The translations under genes and the position numbers were made by a program. Below, piece after piece: positions 53,301 through 60,963 of a stretch of 64,000 nt of DNA (positions are counted from its first letter, which is position 1; every line of letters starts with the position of its first letter). This DNA is from Candidatus Peregrinibacteria bacterium GW2011_GWF2_38_29 (GTDB lineage Bacteria > Patescibacteriota > Gracilibacteria > UBA1369 > UBA12463): assembly GCA_000992695.1 (NCBI GenBank), contig LBUS01000001.1, positions 20,999-84,998 on the forward strand, written 5' to 3'. The notes beneath the pieces were generated by a model. It had not been told where the DNA came from and searched no databases. It saw only the letters and a program-made list of their open reading frames with translations.

Positions 53301-53508
53301 AAAAAGAATTCGAGAATTTGTGAAAAATCTTGGCGGAAAAGCCGATGCAGTCCCTGCATCGGCGCCTGCGGCAGCTCCAAAACCAACTCCAAAATCGACT
53401 CCAACCGAAAGTGCTGATGCTGGGATTACAGAAACGGTTGGAGAAGTAGAGGCTGAAGCTGATGTCGCTCTTGGCAAAAAGCGTGCGGAAGACGAAGCTG
53501 CAAAATAA
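50353..53508 (+). CDS. Giant low-complexity protein 1 (1051 aa)
   Basis: 1051 residues, not recognised. It begins SAKILFNQIETRLFKAGRGV and shares ILFNQ/LLNQ, LFKxxR and MAxE with the next gene. It is rich in Glu, Lys, Ala, Ser and Gly, with helical stretches and Pro/Ala/Gly-rich linkers (about 590-625 and 1005-1030). A compact block near 645-720 (FYEYDAETGVITFVGG, then LRDVCDLICPG) looks folded. There is no signal peptide or membrane helix. The leader is A-rich without a Shine-Dalgarno site. The shared N-terminal motif suggests a sorting or partner-binding tag. Confidence 0.75.
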   Translation: MSAKILFNQIETRLFKAGRGVYMAPEAGGGEKATTENPEAKNEKPVEAFAKLVGSDSFSPKSISENYKLVKQQLDSQYAQKIATIKGEELPAVKAQYEKDCKSLADVKEKYTDFWLNMNKGDFDDANETISQLKDVVGNDLANQASAHLEALKTVKKVAEQATDRDNGIGDFEGFDNASLGKRAWVSIEVALSASGLDQATIDNFNKKAQKTRYKSELENGKNEWGNYQLLDEDLPKLNLEVDSKGSINIDKSGERFANEIKALMPDESEYIESEDAKINNEVVKYYVGTLAATAEVQFGLDSADSKNYTEYLRSQLVAQKDNLKAALTEYGIQSTNSNRRDEVLAILVNSFKGPYEWKTGSKRVDSTAEAKAEQSSSNYVGGYATAKNGDNFSDPWKNETLEAGKKEEARLKDKLKGSPDKWVANDVGTMGAQSAEIGLFGDSIYGKNTTVLTSNPPKYEYDYKKFNPNTNTWEKCDDPAKKESGATDQKPGTPAEPKSTETKSAEEKIPDELKKAMLDGIPEDWSSVDFSGKNYPKGFTEDNAKYGYKKVGEQIQRTSDMGATYEIYDFDQDKFVKPGSEKASAAPTDAPAEPGNVDGATVTGGSAGGNVEGGASGGSEFEGSSEKGREEIREELKEAAKDKDFDKNKNKFYEYDAETGVITFVGGKGGKNEIALRLRDVCDLICPGAKKNGCEVTHNGVMVIAIWNVEKENFYDEKTPEKRVKIFDGDAIKERKVEEEKKPEERKDELPRDAKGEERPAVKAPESKELTNEEIIQQAATKATEEWLEMKIQGEVKNEDSDAEHLFVGVAADAGEENSNTSNELIDYTQEKIEKALEGAKKVQVADEEFSKEKTRDGLRKVKGITLHGVEYPDFTLLNESKVKEVTLRHMNLLTEKRETALSALKNVSEKFEEHTTGEKFKEYFKNETGSTSELETSVKARVEKEIGEISSQIDAISKNWLRPDTTNNIIRSYENADEYVAKRIREFVKNLGGKADAVPASAPAAAPKPTPKSTPTESADAGITETVGEVEAEADVALGKKRAEDEAAK

Positions 53509-53544
53509 AACTTAATATAAAACAAATAAATAACAAAAATAAAA

Positions 53545-56500
53545 ATGAAAAAAACACTCTTGAATCAATTCAATCTCAGCCTGTTTAAGCCGGCAAGACT
53601 GGCTTTTATGGCGGGGGAAGGCAGCGCTGAAGCGCAAAAAGAAGTAATTGCTGTCGTTGATCAATTTAAGGAAGAAGCTAAAGGCGTTGATCTCACCGAG
53701 GCCCAAATCACTGAAAAATTCAATGATGCGGAAAAGGCTCTAAAAGAAAAAGCCCAAGCCCTTGAAGCGACTGCCGGAGATTTCTTTGAACAGGAAGAAT
53801 TTGCAAAATTTGCTGAAGAGCAAATGAGCGCTCTTAAATCCGTTAAGGCAAATTATTCGGAAGCGCGCGCGACATTAGAAGCTTCACGCAAACAGCGAAA
53901 AGAAGCGGCTGCAAAAAAGGCTCAAGTTGGACTTAAAGAAGCCGGTGTTGATATAGCTGGCGCCGGTGCAATCGCTTTAAATGAAGCGGATTCGGAAATG
54001 GATGCAGTTATTAGTGGCGGCGATGCAAAGGGCGGCAGTGTTGATATTGGAGCGACTGAAATTGGTACAAATTCCAGCGTTAATATTGGTGAAATGGAGG
54101 TGGGTACAAAAGTTGATGCCGGATCGCAATTGGATTTAGCTGCAACTTTCAAAGGACTGAGAGACCTTGGTGAAAAAGCCAAAAATGCGTTTAAGGGAAA
54201 AATCGCTTCCGCTTATCAAGCTTTTGATAGCGCATTGAGCAAATATAATTTACTTATTGAAGACGCTAGAACGGCTAGCAATAAATCTGCTGTTGAGCAA
54301 AATCAAGTAGCTCTTAAACAAGCTTTTGAAAATCTACAAGCACAAGCGAAAAATTTTGTTAATACTGTAAAAGACAAAGTAAATTCTCTCGGTGAGTTTG
54401 CTAAAAAATTCGTAGAACAGTCTAAGCAAATTGCTGAATTAAACGCTGCAGAAAGTGCAAAAATTGTCGCAGAGATGGGGGCTATAGGACAAAACATGGA
54501 TGCCAGCTTTGCAAGCGCAACTCAAACGTTTGATGGTGCAACCGGCAAAGCAAGAGCTGACTTTAAAGCCGACGGCCAGAGGGTGGATTCCAGCTTTGCG
54601 AGTGCAACGGAAACATTAAATGATGCAATTTTGGGGGCGAGTTCTTCTAAAGATGGAACTACCGGAGAGATAAAGGTTAAAGCAACAGCAGAGAGTGGCG
54701 TTGAAATAGCAGAGGATGAACAAACCGAATATGATGGCCCTACGATAAGCGCTGACCGCACATCAAAAACTGAGGTGGTGGACAAAGTTGTAGACCCTTC
54801 ACTTAATAAAGCATTGGATTCTTTGGCTAATGACACAAATCTTGATGCTGAATTTAAAGCCCATGGGCTGACTTATTTCAAATCTTTCGAAGGAGCTTTG
54901 ATTGCAACATCTGATGATGGAGAAGCTTCATACGAATATACAAAAGACGCAGATGGAGGTTATTCATTTAAACAAACTGATCTTCCTCATCGCAAGCCTA
55001 CGCTCAAGGAAAGAACCGAATATAAAAACTATAAAACGCTTAGAAGAATTAATTCCGACTTGGATAGACGAGGAAGAGCTGCTGCTTGGGAAAAAGACGC
55101 AGCCGAATCGAAAAATCCAATAGATGCTATTGATAAAACCGTTAAGGATTATGAAAAAGCAATGAGCGAAATGCATGATAAAAACGTTACAGTCACGACT
55201 GAGCTCATACAGGCATTGTATGAAGACGCTAAAGAAACAATCTCTATGTACTCACAATTTGCCTATAGAGACGCTGCTCCCAAAGGCACAGGGCTAGATC
55301 TTATGGCCCCTCAATTTACTGGTTCAAAAAATACCAATATGAAATCTGTGGAGATTTTAATAAACAACCAACTTAAAAGATTGGACGCTATCAAAGACAA
55401 ATACCTTGCAAAGCATACTGTAACCGGCAAAGAAGCTCCTGAAAAAGATGCAGACAAAGGCAAAGAAAAGGGAGGCGAAAAAGAAGAAACTTTGAAATAC
55501 ACGAATCCTGACACAGGAGAAGTTACTGAATACTCTCCTGATAGAAGTGGAAAGAAAGGCAAGGGAGGCACGGAAAAACCTACAGAAAAGGGCGGCGAAA
55601 AGAGTGCGAATAAAATTCGCGGTGAGGTTTCGAAGCTTGAAGGTGAAGATAGATTTAAAAATAAATACTTCTCGCTTGAGAACTACAAGCCATCGATAAC
55701 TGAGGGCGGAAAAGGGCCGTATAATGGCCTTGCCGATGATGCAAAAGCAAAGGTTCCTGGAACATGGAAAATTACATTCGCGAATACGCCCGATGGACGT
55801 GCTGCTGAAAAAGCAGTCAGACTTATTGATTTACCAAAACCTATTTGGGCACAAGATTTTGCAAATGGCGTAAAGGTCACAAGCCCTGATGGAAAATCCG
55901 TAAATGCGCACCTTGTTGGTAATGACTTCGTTGATGATGGGGGTAAACATGTTGTTATCAAGAGCGGATATGAGTTCTCGAAAATTGATAAATCTTCTAA
56001 AGAAACGGTGGAAGTTATAAAACAAAGAAAAATTTCAAGACTTGAAGAATCCAAGAAATTATTTGATGAACAATTGAAAGGCTATAAAGGCACGCATATG
56101 GAAGAAGTCAAAAAACTCGTAGAAGCGGAAAAAGGCGCTCTTGATGTGTTTAAATATCAAGTTGAACAAGGCATTAAAAATAAATTTTCCGAATCTTATA
56201 CAAACAGTGATTATAAGGAAAATGTCCAAGCGAAATTCAACAAAATGGTAATTGACTCGCTCACGCCTGAGGAAGCTGCGGCCCAACTCAAAAAAGTTAA
56301 GGCGCAAAGGGGAGAATCAACGCCAAAACCCGAAGTTTCAAGTGACAAATTTGCTAAAATGCATGCGGAAGCTGAAGCCGCCAGAGCAAGATTGAAAGCA
56401 AAAAAAAAGCCTGTGGATGACGACAGCTGGATTGACGAAGAATTAGAGAAATCAGCAAAGAAGCCTAAGAAGAAAGAAGGAGAGGTTGCTCCAGCTCCGG

Positions 56501-57207
56501 CTCCTGTTGAAGCACCAGCTCCGGCTCCTGTTCCTGCGCCTGTTGAAGCCGATAAAGACCGTGAAACCAAGAGGGACAAAACAAAAAGAGCTTTAAAAGA
56601 AGCTGACACGGAACTGGATACACAACTTGAAGGCCTTAATTCAATCCTTGATTCGAACGCAAAAGACCCCGAAACCCCTGGTGAAAAACAAGCAAGGGAA
56701 TCCAGAGAAGCGCGTTCAGCCCTTGAATTAAAAGCTTCACAAGTGAAAGGTATAGCCATTGAAAGATTTACGGAGTTAAAAGAAAAACATAGTGGCGAAC
56801 ATGACCCATATGCACAATTTATCGAAGCGGAATCCAAGAAATATGACTTTAAGATTAACGAGTTTACGTCGACGGAAGATCTTGAGAAATATGCTAAAGC
56901 TGATCCGGCTAAAGCAGTTGAGACGTTGGCTAAAAAGATTAATTGGGCCGAAACCGAATCCAATTTCAGCAATCAGCTTATACCTCAGTTTGGATATCTC
57001 ATGACTTATACAAAATTTGACGATCCCGATCTTGACAGCTTTAGGCATGACGTTGCCAATATGATGGATTCTATTGAGAGAAAAATCGCTGAAACTTTAG
57101 CGCTCTCAGATGTTCCAGCCCCTGAAATCGAGCCTAAAAATGCTCGAGATGTATTGAGAAAAATGGCAGCGGAAAAATATCCTGCATTAAAATTAAACGC
57201 TGATTAA
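53545..57207 (+). CDS. Giant low-complexity protein 2 (1220 aa)
   Basis: 1220 residues, not recognised. It begins KKTLLNQFNLSLFKPARLAF, related to the N-terminus of giant protein 1. A coiled-coil/Ala-rich region spans about 30-320 with a repeated SFASATxTxDGA/ND motif near 315 and 350. A folded-looking domain around 700-820 contains KITFANTPDGRAAEKAVRL, and a Pro/Ala linker (APAPAPVEAPAPAP) lies near 980. No signal or membrane segment is apparent. It is 36 bp downstream of giant protein 1 with the same A-rich leader, so the two are probably co-transcribed. Confidence 0.75.
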   Translation: MKKTLLNQFNLSLFKPARLAFMAGEGSAEAQKEVIAVVDQFKEEAKGVDLTEAQITEKFNDAEKALKEKAQALEATAGDFFEQEEFAKFAEEQMSALKSVKANYSEARATLEASRKQRKEAAAKKAQVGLKEAGVDIAGAGAIALNEADSEMDAVISGGDAKGGSVDIGATEIGTNSSVNIGEMEVGTKVDAGSQLDLAATFKGLRDLGEKAKNAFKGKIASAYQAFDSALSKYNLLIEDARTASNKSAVEQNQVALKQAFENLQAQAKNFVNTVKDKVNSLGEFAKKFVEQSKQIAELNAAESAKIVAEMGAIGQNMDASFASATQTFDGATGKARADFKADGQRVDSSFASATETLNDAILGASSSKDGTTGEIKVKATAESGVEIAEDEQTEYDGPTISADRTSKTEVVDKVVDPSLNKALDSLANDTNLDAEFKAHGLTYFKSFEGALIATSDDGEASYEYTKDADGGYSFKQTDLPHRKPTLKERTEYKNYKTLRRINSDLDRRGRAAAWEKDAAESKNPIDAIDKTVKDYEKAMSEMHDKNVTVTTELIQALYEDAKETISMYSQFAYRDAAPKGTGLDLMAPQFTGSKNTNMKSVEILINNQLKRLDAIKDKYLAKHTVTGKEAPEKDADKGKEKGGEKEETLKYTNPDTGEVTEYSPDRSGKKGKGGTEKPTEKGGEKSANKIRGEVSKLEGEDRFKNKYFSLENYKPSITEGGKGPYNGLADDAKAKVPGTWKITFANTPDGRAAEKAVRLIDLPKPIWAQDFANGVKVTSPDGKSVNAHLVGNDFVDDGGKHVVIKSGYEFSKIDKSSKETVEVIKQRKISRLEESKKLFDEQLKGYKGTHMEEVKKLVEAEKGALDVFKYQVEQGIKNKFSESYTNSDYKENVQAKFNKMVIDSLTPEEAAAQLKKVKAQRGESTPKPEVSSDKFAKMHAEAEAARARLKAKKKPVDDDSWIDEELEKSAKKPKKKEGEVAPAPAPVEAPAPAPVPAPVEADKDRETKRDKTKRALKEADTELDTQLEGLNSILDSNAKDPETPGEKQARESREARSALELKASQVKGIAIERFTELKEKHSGEHDPYAQFIEAESKKYDFKINEFTSTEDLEKYAKADPAKAVETLAKKINWAETESNFSNQLIPQFGYLMTYTKFDDPDLDSFRHDVANMMDSIERKIAETLALSDVPAPEIEPKNARDVLRKMAAEKYPALKLNAD

Positions 57208-57310
57208 TAGTTGGATATTTGGCTTAAGGTAGCGATAAAAAATCCTAACGTATTCGCAAAATAATATCTATTCGATAGTGGAAAAATAGGACTAAAAAAC
57301 CCAGAAAAAG

Positions 57311-58417
57311 TTAGAAAAATTTCAACATCCTTCTTGCGAATTTTGCAGTTTTTATTAATGCGTACGTGAGCGGTTTGAAAACGAATTCTTGGGCCGGTTG
57401 GTATGAAATTTGAGTGCCGCCGAATTTTAATTTGAAGTCGGTGATACGGGAATAATGATGAGATTTTATCGGGGTGCCGGATTTGTCGAGAGGCGCGATC
57501 CCGAGGAAATCATAAAATTTAAATCCGTTTTTTTTGGCTTGAGAAAGCGCTTCCCATTGAAGAAGATATGGGGCCATGAGATGGCGAAAATTGTGATCCG
57601 AGGCGCCAAAATAATAAGTAACGGTGTCCTTGAAATGAGTTACGATTATTCCGGCGATGATTTGCGGCTTTGCGGATTCGGAGGTTTTATATTCGGCGAG
57701 GTATAAGGTTGCGAGATTTTGTGGCGCTAAAATTTCTAGCATATTTTCATAATAGAATTTTGAATGGATTTGAAACCCATCGCGTTTGCAAGTTTGTGTT
57801 AAAAGGGCGTAAAAAGCGGCGATATCTTTTTTGAAAGTTGCATGATCTTTAGATGGACTCGCGGATTTGCGAATTTTGACGTCGTGTTTTTGCGCGACCT
57901 TTATATTGTAGCGACCTTTTGGTTTCATTTGAGAAAGGATTTGGTCTTCGGATTGGCTGAGATCTATAATCAGCGTGTTTTCAGGCTGATATTCGGCATG
58001 GGCGCGTTTAAAGTGTGGATGGAAAATAAGATTTGCGTTTACATTTTGCGCGGATTTTTCGATCGGCGGATCCATGCGAACAAAAACAGCTTTTTCTTTA
58101 CGCGCAATTGGTTTAATTTTTTCGATAATTTCTTGAAGTTGTTTTTTTGCGAGCTCGGGATTTTTATAATTTAAAAGTGGACCGCGCGGACAATATAGCC
58201 AAGAAAGTCCAAACGGAAGACGCTGACGAATGAAAAGGCCACCAAATTTTGGCAAACCGTCAAGAGCGTTTGAGCTCATTGCCTCCGTCCCCCTATCGCT
58301 CACGACAAAATACTTATCACGATTTCGAGATTTTGCCTGAAAATCGCCCCAAAATGTTGTTTGGTGGATTGTGCCGACCTTGTGAGAGGCAACGAATTTG
58401 TTCCAGAGATTACGCAT
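57311..58417 (-). CDS. FemAB-like aminoacyltransferase (GNAT fold)
   Basis: 368 residues. The FemABX fold is recognised by LPFGLSWLYCPRGPLL, the central SQMKPKGRYNIKVAQKHDV and the C-terminal YDFLGIAPLDKSGTP with HHYSRITDFKLKFGG. Family members add amino acids from aminoacyl-tRNA to the peptidoglycan stem peptide, building interpeptide bridges. Near residues 42-50 the sequence SDRGTEAMS is encoded by a REP core (58282-58292) lying in frame, in a loop where family members vary in length. The gene is intact despite the insertion. Confidence 0.85.
   Translation of the reverse strand: MRNLWNKFVASHKVGTIHQTTFWGDFQAKSRNRDKYFVVSDRGTEAMSSNALDGLPKFGGLFIRQRLPFGLSWLYCPRGPLLNYKNPELAKKQLQEIIEKIKPIARKEKAVFVRMDPPIEKSAQNVNANLIFHPHFKRAHAEYQPENTLIIDLSQSEDQILSQMKPKGRYNIKVAQKHDVKIRKSASPSKDHATFKKDIAAFYALLTQTCKRDGFQIHSKFYYENMLEILAPQNLATLYLAEYKTSESAKPQIIAGIIVTHFKDTVTYYFGASDHNFRHLMAPYLLQWEALSQAKKNGFKFYDFLGIAPLDKSGTPIKSHHYSRITDFKLKFGGTQISYQPAQEFVFKPLTYALIKTAKFARRMLKFF
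58282..58292. repeat. Single REP core inside the FemAB coding sequence
   Basis: CCTCCGTCCCC in frame, encoding GTE on the minus strand. Its inner flank GGAGGCAAT matches that of the other in-gene single copy at 29318. Confidence 0.85.
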
Positions 58418-58513
58418 TGTTTAATTTTACCATATTAAATCCGTCTTGATTGTTATTGCTGTATAGATTTACAATGATTGCTGTAAAAAGATACAATAAT
58501 AATTCAAATCACT

Positions 58514-59092
58514 ATGATTAAATTTGGATCAAAAATCACAGAAAAAGTTTTAGCTTATTTCTTCACAAATACTCACAAAAAAATGCATCTGCGAGCGATT
58601 TCTGACGCTTTAAACATTGATTCCGGGAATTTAAGCAGGGAAATGAAAAAAATGCTTAATAGCGGTTTTTTTGTTGTTGAAAAAATTGGGAATGTAAAGA
58701 TTTATTCGCTTAATCAAGCCCATCCGCTTTATAAAGAATTAAAAATAATCATTAACAAAACGATAGGCATTCATGGAAAATTCATAAAAAAGTTAAAAAA
58801 AGTTAAAAATATTTTAATCGCTTTCGTGTATGGTTCATTTGCCAAGGAAAAACAAGATCAATTTAGCGATATAGATTTAATGGTAATTGGAAAGCCCGGA
58901 GATGATTTGGTAAAAAAAATACTGGATCTCCAGAATGAATTTGATAGAGAAATAAATTATACGATTTTTTCACCCGAAGGCTTTGCTAAAGCGCTTAAAG
59001 AGAAGGAAGTTTTCCTGGAAGATGTCATGGAAAATCCAAAAATATTTATAATCGGGAACCAAAATGAACTTGAAAAAATTACTGGAAAATAA
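58514..59092 (+). CDS. MNT-type nucleotidyltransferase with N-terminal winged helix
   Basis: 192 residues. A winged helix at about 8-75 (HLRAISDALNIDSGNLSREMKK) precedes a minimal nucleotidyltransferase domain with GSFAKEKQDQFSDIDLMVIG, the GS...DxD active site. It overlaps the following HEPN gene by 29 bp. MNT/HEPN pairs are toxin-antitoxin modules in which the MNT protein modifies and silences the HEPN RNase; here the fused DNA-binding domain could also autoregulate. Confidence 0.85.
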   Translation: MIKFGSKITEKVLAYFFTNTHKKMHLRAISDALNIDSGNLSREMKKMLNSGFFVVEKIGNVKIYSLNQAHPLYKELKIIINKTIGIHGKFIKKLKKVKNILIAFVYGSFAKEKQDQFSDIDLMVIGKPGDDLVKKILDLQNEFDREINYTIFSPEGFAKALKEKEVFLEDVMENPKIFIIGNQNELEKITGK

Positions 59093-59522
59093 AAATTTAT
59101 ACAGAAAAAAGATAAGCTTGAGTGAAATTGATAAAACAATTGGACAAGCCCATAAAGCGCTATGTGCGGCGGAAATCTTATTATCTTCCGGTAAAAATAT
59201 TGACGATATGGCCTTTAAAGAAGCGTACGATGCCATGATATTGGCCGGTCGGGCACTTCTATTTTCATTTGGGCTTAAGCCAAGAACGGCTTGTGCGCAT
59301 ATATCCACTGTAAATTTTTGTGAATCTTATTTTGGAATATCGTTTGCCGTTTTTATAAAAAAATTTGAAAATATGCGTAGAAAAAGAAATTATTTAATAT
59401 ATGGCATTGGGCTTTGCATTTCTGATATTGAAGCGCAAAAAGCCGTGGTTGATGCTAGAAATTTTATAGATCTTATTGAAAAAGAAATTGCTAAAAATCG
59501 TAAACAACAAAAATTAGTTTAA
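59064..59522 (+). CDS. HEPN-domain protein (partner of MNT)
   Basis: 152 residues, helical. AAEILLSSGKNIDDMAFKEAY and MRRKRNYLIYG fit HEPN proteins of the MNT/HEPN type. The RNase motif Rx4-6H is represented by RNYLIYG, lacking the His, as in the RNxxxYG subclass. The start overlaps the MNT gene. Probably the toxin half of the pair, with activity uncertain. Confidence 0.8.
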   Translation: MNLKKLLENKNLYRKKISLSEIDKTIGQAHKALCAAEILLSSGKNIDDMAFKEAYDAMILAGRALLFSFGLKPRTACAHISTVNFCESYFGISFAVFIKKFENMRRKRNYLIYGIGLCISDIEAQKAVVDARNFIDLIEKEIAKNRKQQKLV

Positions 59523-59532
59523 AAATGAGATT

Positions 59533-59563
59533 TAAAAAAGGCGGCCCCAGATTGGAACCGCCT
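59533..59563 (-). terminator. Intrinsic terminator of ftsZ
   Basis: Stem AGGCGG (59539-59544) with CCGCCT (59558-59563). On the minus strand the stem is followed by a run of Ts. It lies downstream of ftsZ and may also act on the convergent HEPN gene. Confidence 0.75.
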
Positions 59564-59587
59564 CTTGAATTTTTACCTTGACCTCAA

Positions 59588-59634
59588 CCTCCGTCCCCGT
59601 TTGACCGGTTTTACCGGTCACAACCTCCGTCCCC
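59588..59634. repeat. REP direct pair (36-bp offset) at the ftsZ stop
   Basis: CCTCCGTCCCC at 59588-59598 and 59624-59634, same orientation. The second touches the ftsZ TAG. The spacer holds GACCGGT/ACCGGTC, a small hairpin of its own. Confidence 0.92.
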
Positions 59635-60842
59635 TAATTCAGCTTTCTTCGAATGAATGCCGGAATATCAAGTTCGCTTTCAGCGGCCTTTGTTTGCTGC
59701 ATGTTTGGATTGATATTGCGCAAAGAAGGCGATGACATTGACGAAGATGATGGCTGGCTGTTCATGATAGGGGAATGTGCACGATCAATTTTTGATAATG
59801 CTCCTCTATCTTTTTCAACGTTTTCAAAACCTGTTGCAATGACTGTAACTTTCATTTCGCCTGTGTATGAATCATTGATAACCGCACCAAAGATGATATT
59901 TGCATCCGGATCTGCGGCTTCTGTGATGATGCGAGCGGCTTCATCGACTTCAAACATAGACAAGTCGTTGCCACCTGTAATATTGAACAAAATTCCTTTT
60001 GCGCCTTCGATTGACATTTCGAGAAGAGGGCTTGAGATAGCGGCTTTCGCGGCTTCTGTCGCTCTGTTTTCTCCTGTGCCATAACCGATGCCCATGAGAG
60101 CGGAACCGGAATTTTCCATTATTGTTTTGACATCCGCGAAGTCAACGTTAATCATACCGTGCATTGTGATAAGATCGGCGATGCCTTGGACACCCTGCCT
60201 TAAGACATCGTCAACAATTGAGAATGCTTCTGTGATTGGAGTTTTCTTGTCGATAAGGGTTAAAAGTCTGTCATTTGGAATGATGATTAATGTATCAACT
60301 TTATTGCGAAGATTTTCAAGACCTTCTTCGGCTTGCATTCTTCTGCGATTTCCTTCGAAACCAAATGGCTTTGTTGAAACTGCGATTGTCAAAATGCCCA
60401 TTTCCTTGGCAAGTTCGGCGATAACAGGTGCGCCACCGGTGCCCGTTCCACCACCAAGACCACATGTGATGAAAACCATATCCGCACCTTCGATTGCTGC
60501 TCGAAGTTCCTCTTTGCTTTCTTCTGCGGCTTGTTTACCAATGTCCGGATTGCCACCAGCGCCAAGTCCGCGAGTTGTGGCTTTGCCAATATTGAGTTTT
60601 GTATCCGCGTTTGAATAATACAAAGCTTGCGCGTCTGTATTTACAGCGATAAATTCAACGCCTTTCAGCCCCGCTTTGATCATGCGGTTTACTGCATTTC
60701 CGCCACCTCCACCGACGCCGATGACTTTCAGATTTGCGACAGGTGTGATGTCCGGAATAACTTCGATTGTTTTTGTGTTTGAATGAGGATCGCTACTAAA
60801 GAGGTTTCTCAGATTTGATTTTTGTGATTTTCCGTTTGCCAT
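59634..60842 (-). CDS. ftsZ: Cell division protein FtsZ
   Basis: Tubulin-like GTPase that forms the division ring. The 402 residues contain the tubulin signature [10 protein letters not shown], the N-terminal [15 protein letters not shown] nucleotide loop, and the T7 loop region [12 protein letters not shown] variable linker (about 325-385) is followed by a conserved C-terminal peptide, [12 protein letters not shown], which binds FtsA and other partners. It lies downstream of ftsA on the same strand. Confidence 0.98.
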   Translation of the reverse strand: MANGKSQKSNLRNLFSSDPHSNTKTIEVIPDITPVANLKVIGVGGGGGNAVNRMIKAGLKGVEFIAVNTDAQALYYSNADTKLNIGKATTRGLGAGGNPDIGKQAAEESKEELRAAIEGADMVFITCGLGGGTGTGGAPVIAELAKEMGILTIAVSTKPFGFEGNRRRMQAEEGLENLRNKVDTLIIIPNDRLLTLIDKKTPITEAFSIVDDVLRQGVQGIADLITMHGMINVDFADVKTIMENSGSALMGIGYGTGENRATEAAKAAISSPLLEMSIEGAKGILFNITGGNDLSMFEVDEAARIITEAADPDANIIFGAVINDSYTGEMKVTVIATGFENVEKDRGALSKIDRAHSPIMNSQPSSSSMSSPSLRNINPNMQQTKAAESELDIPAFIRRKLN

Positions 60843-60933
60843 AGTTTTTAGGGTAAGAGAGTAATCTGAGGGGGTGTTATGTTAAGTTTCAATTTACAAG
60901 TTACAATTTACATTCAGTTTTCAATTTTCAAAC

Positions 60934-60963
60934 GGGACGTACGCGCGAAGCGCTCCCGCCCTT
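60934..60963. repeat. Second palindromic element family, copy 2
   Basis: GGGACGTACGCGC-GAA-GCGC-TCCCGCCC, nested hairpin, homologous to 14142-14171. It touches the ftsA stop codon on one side and lies within the ftsA-ftsZ gap. Confidence 0.55.
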
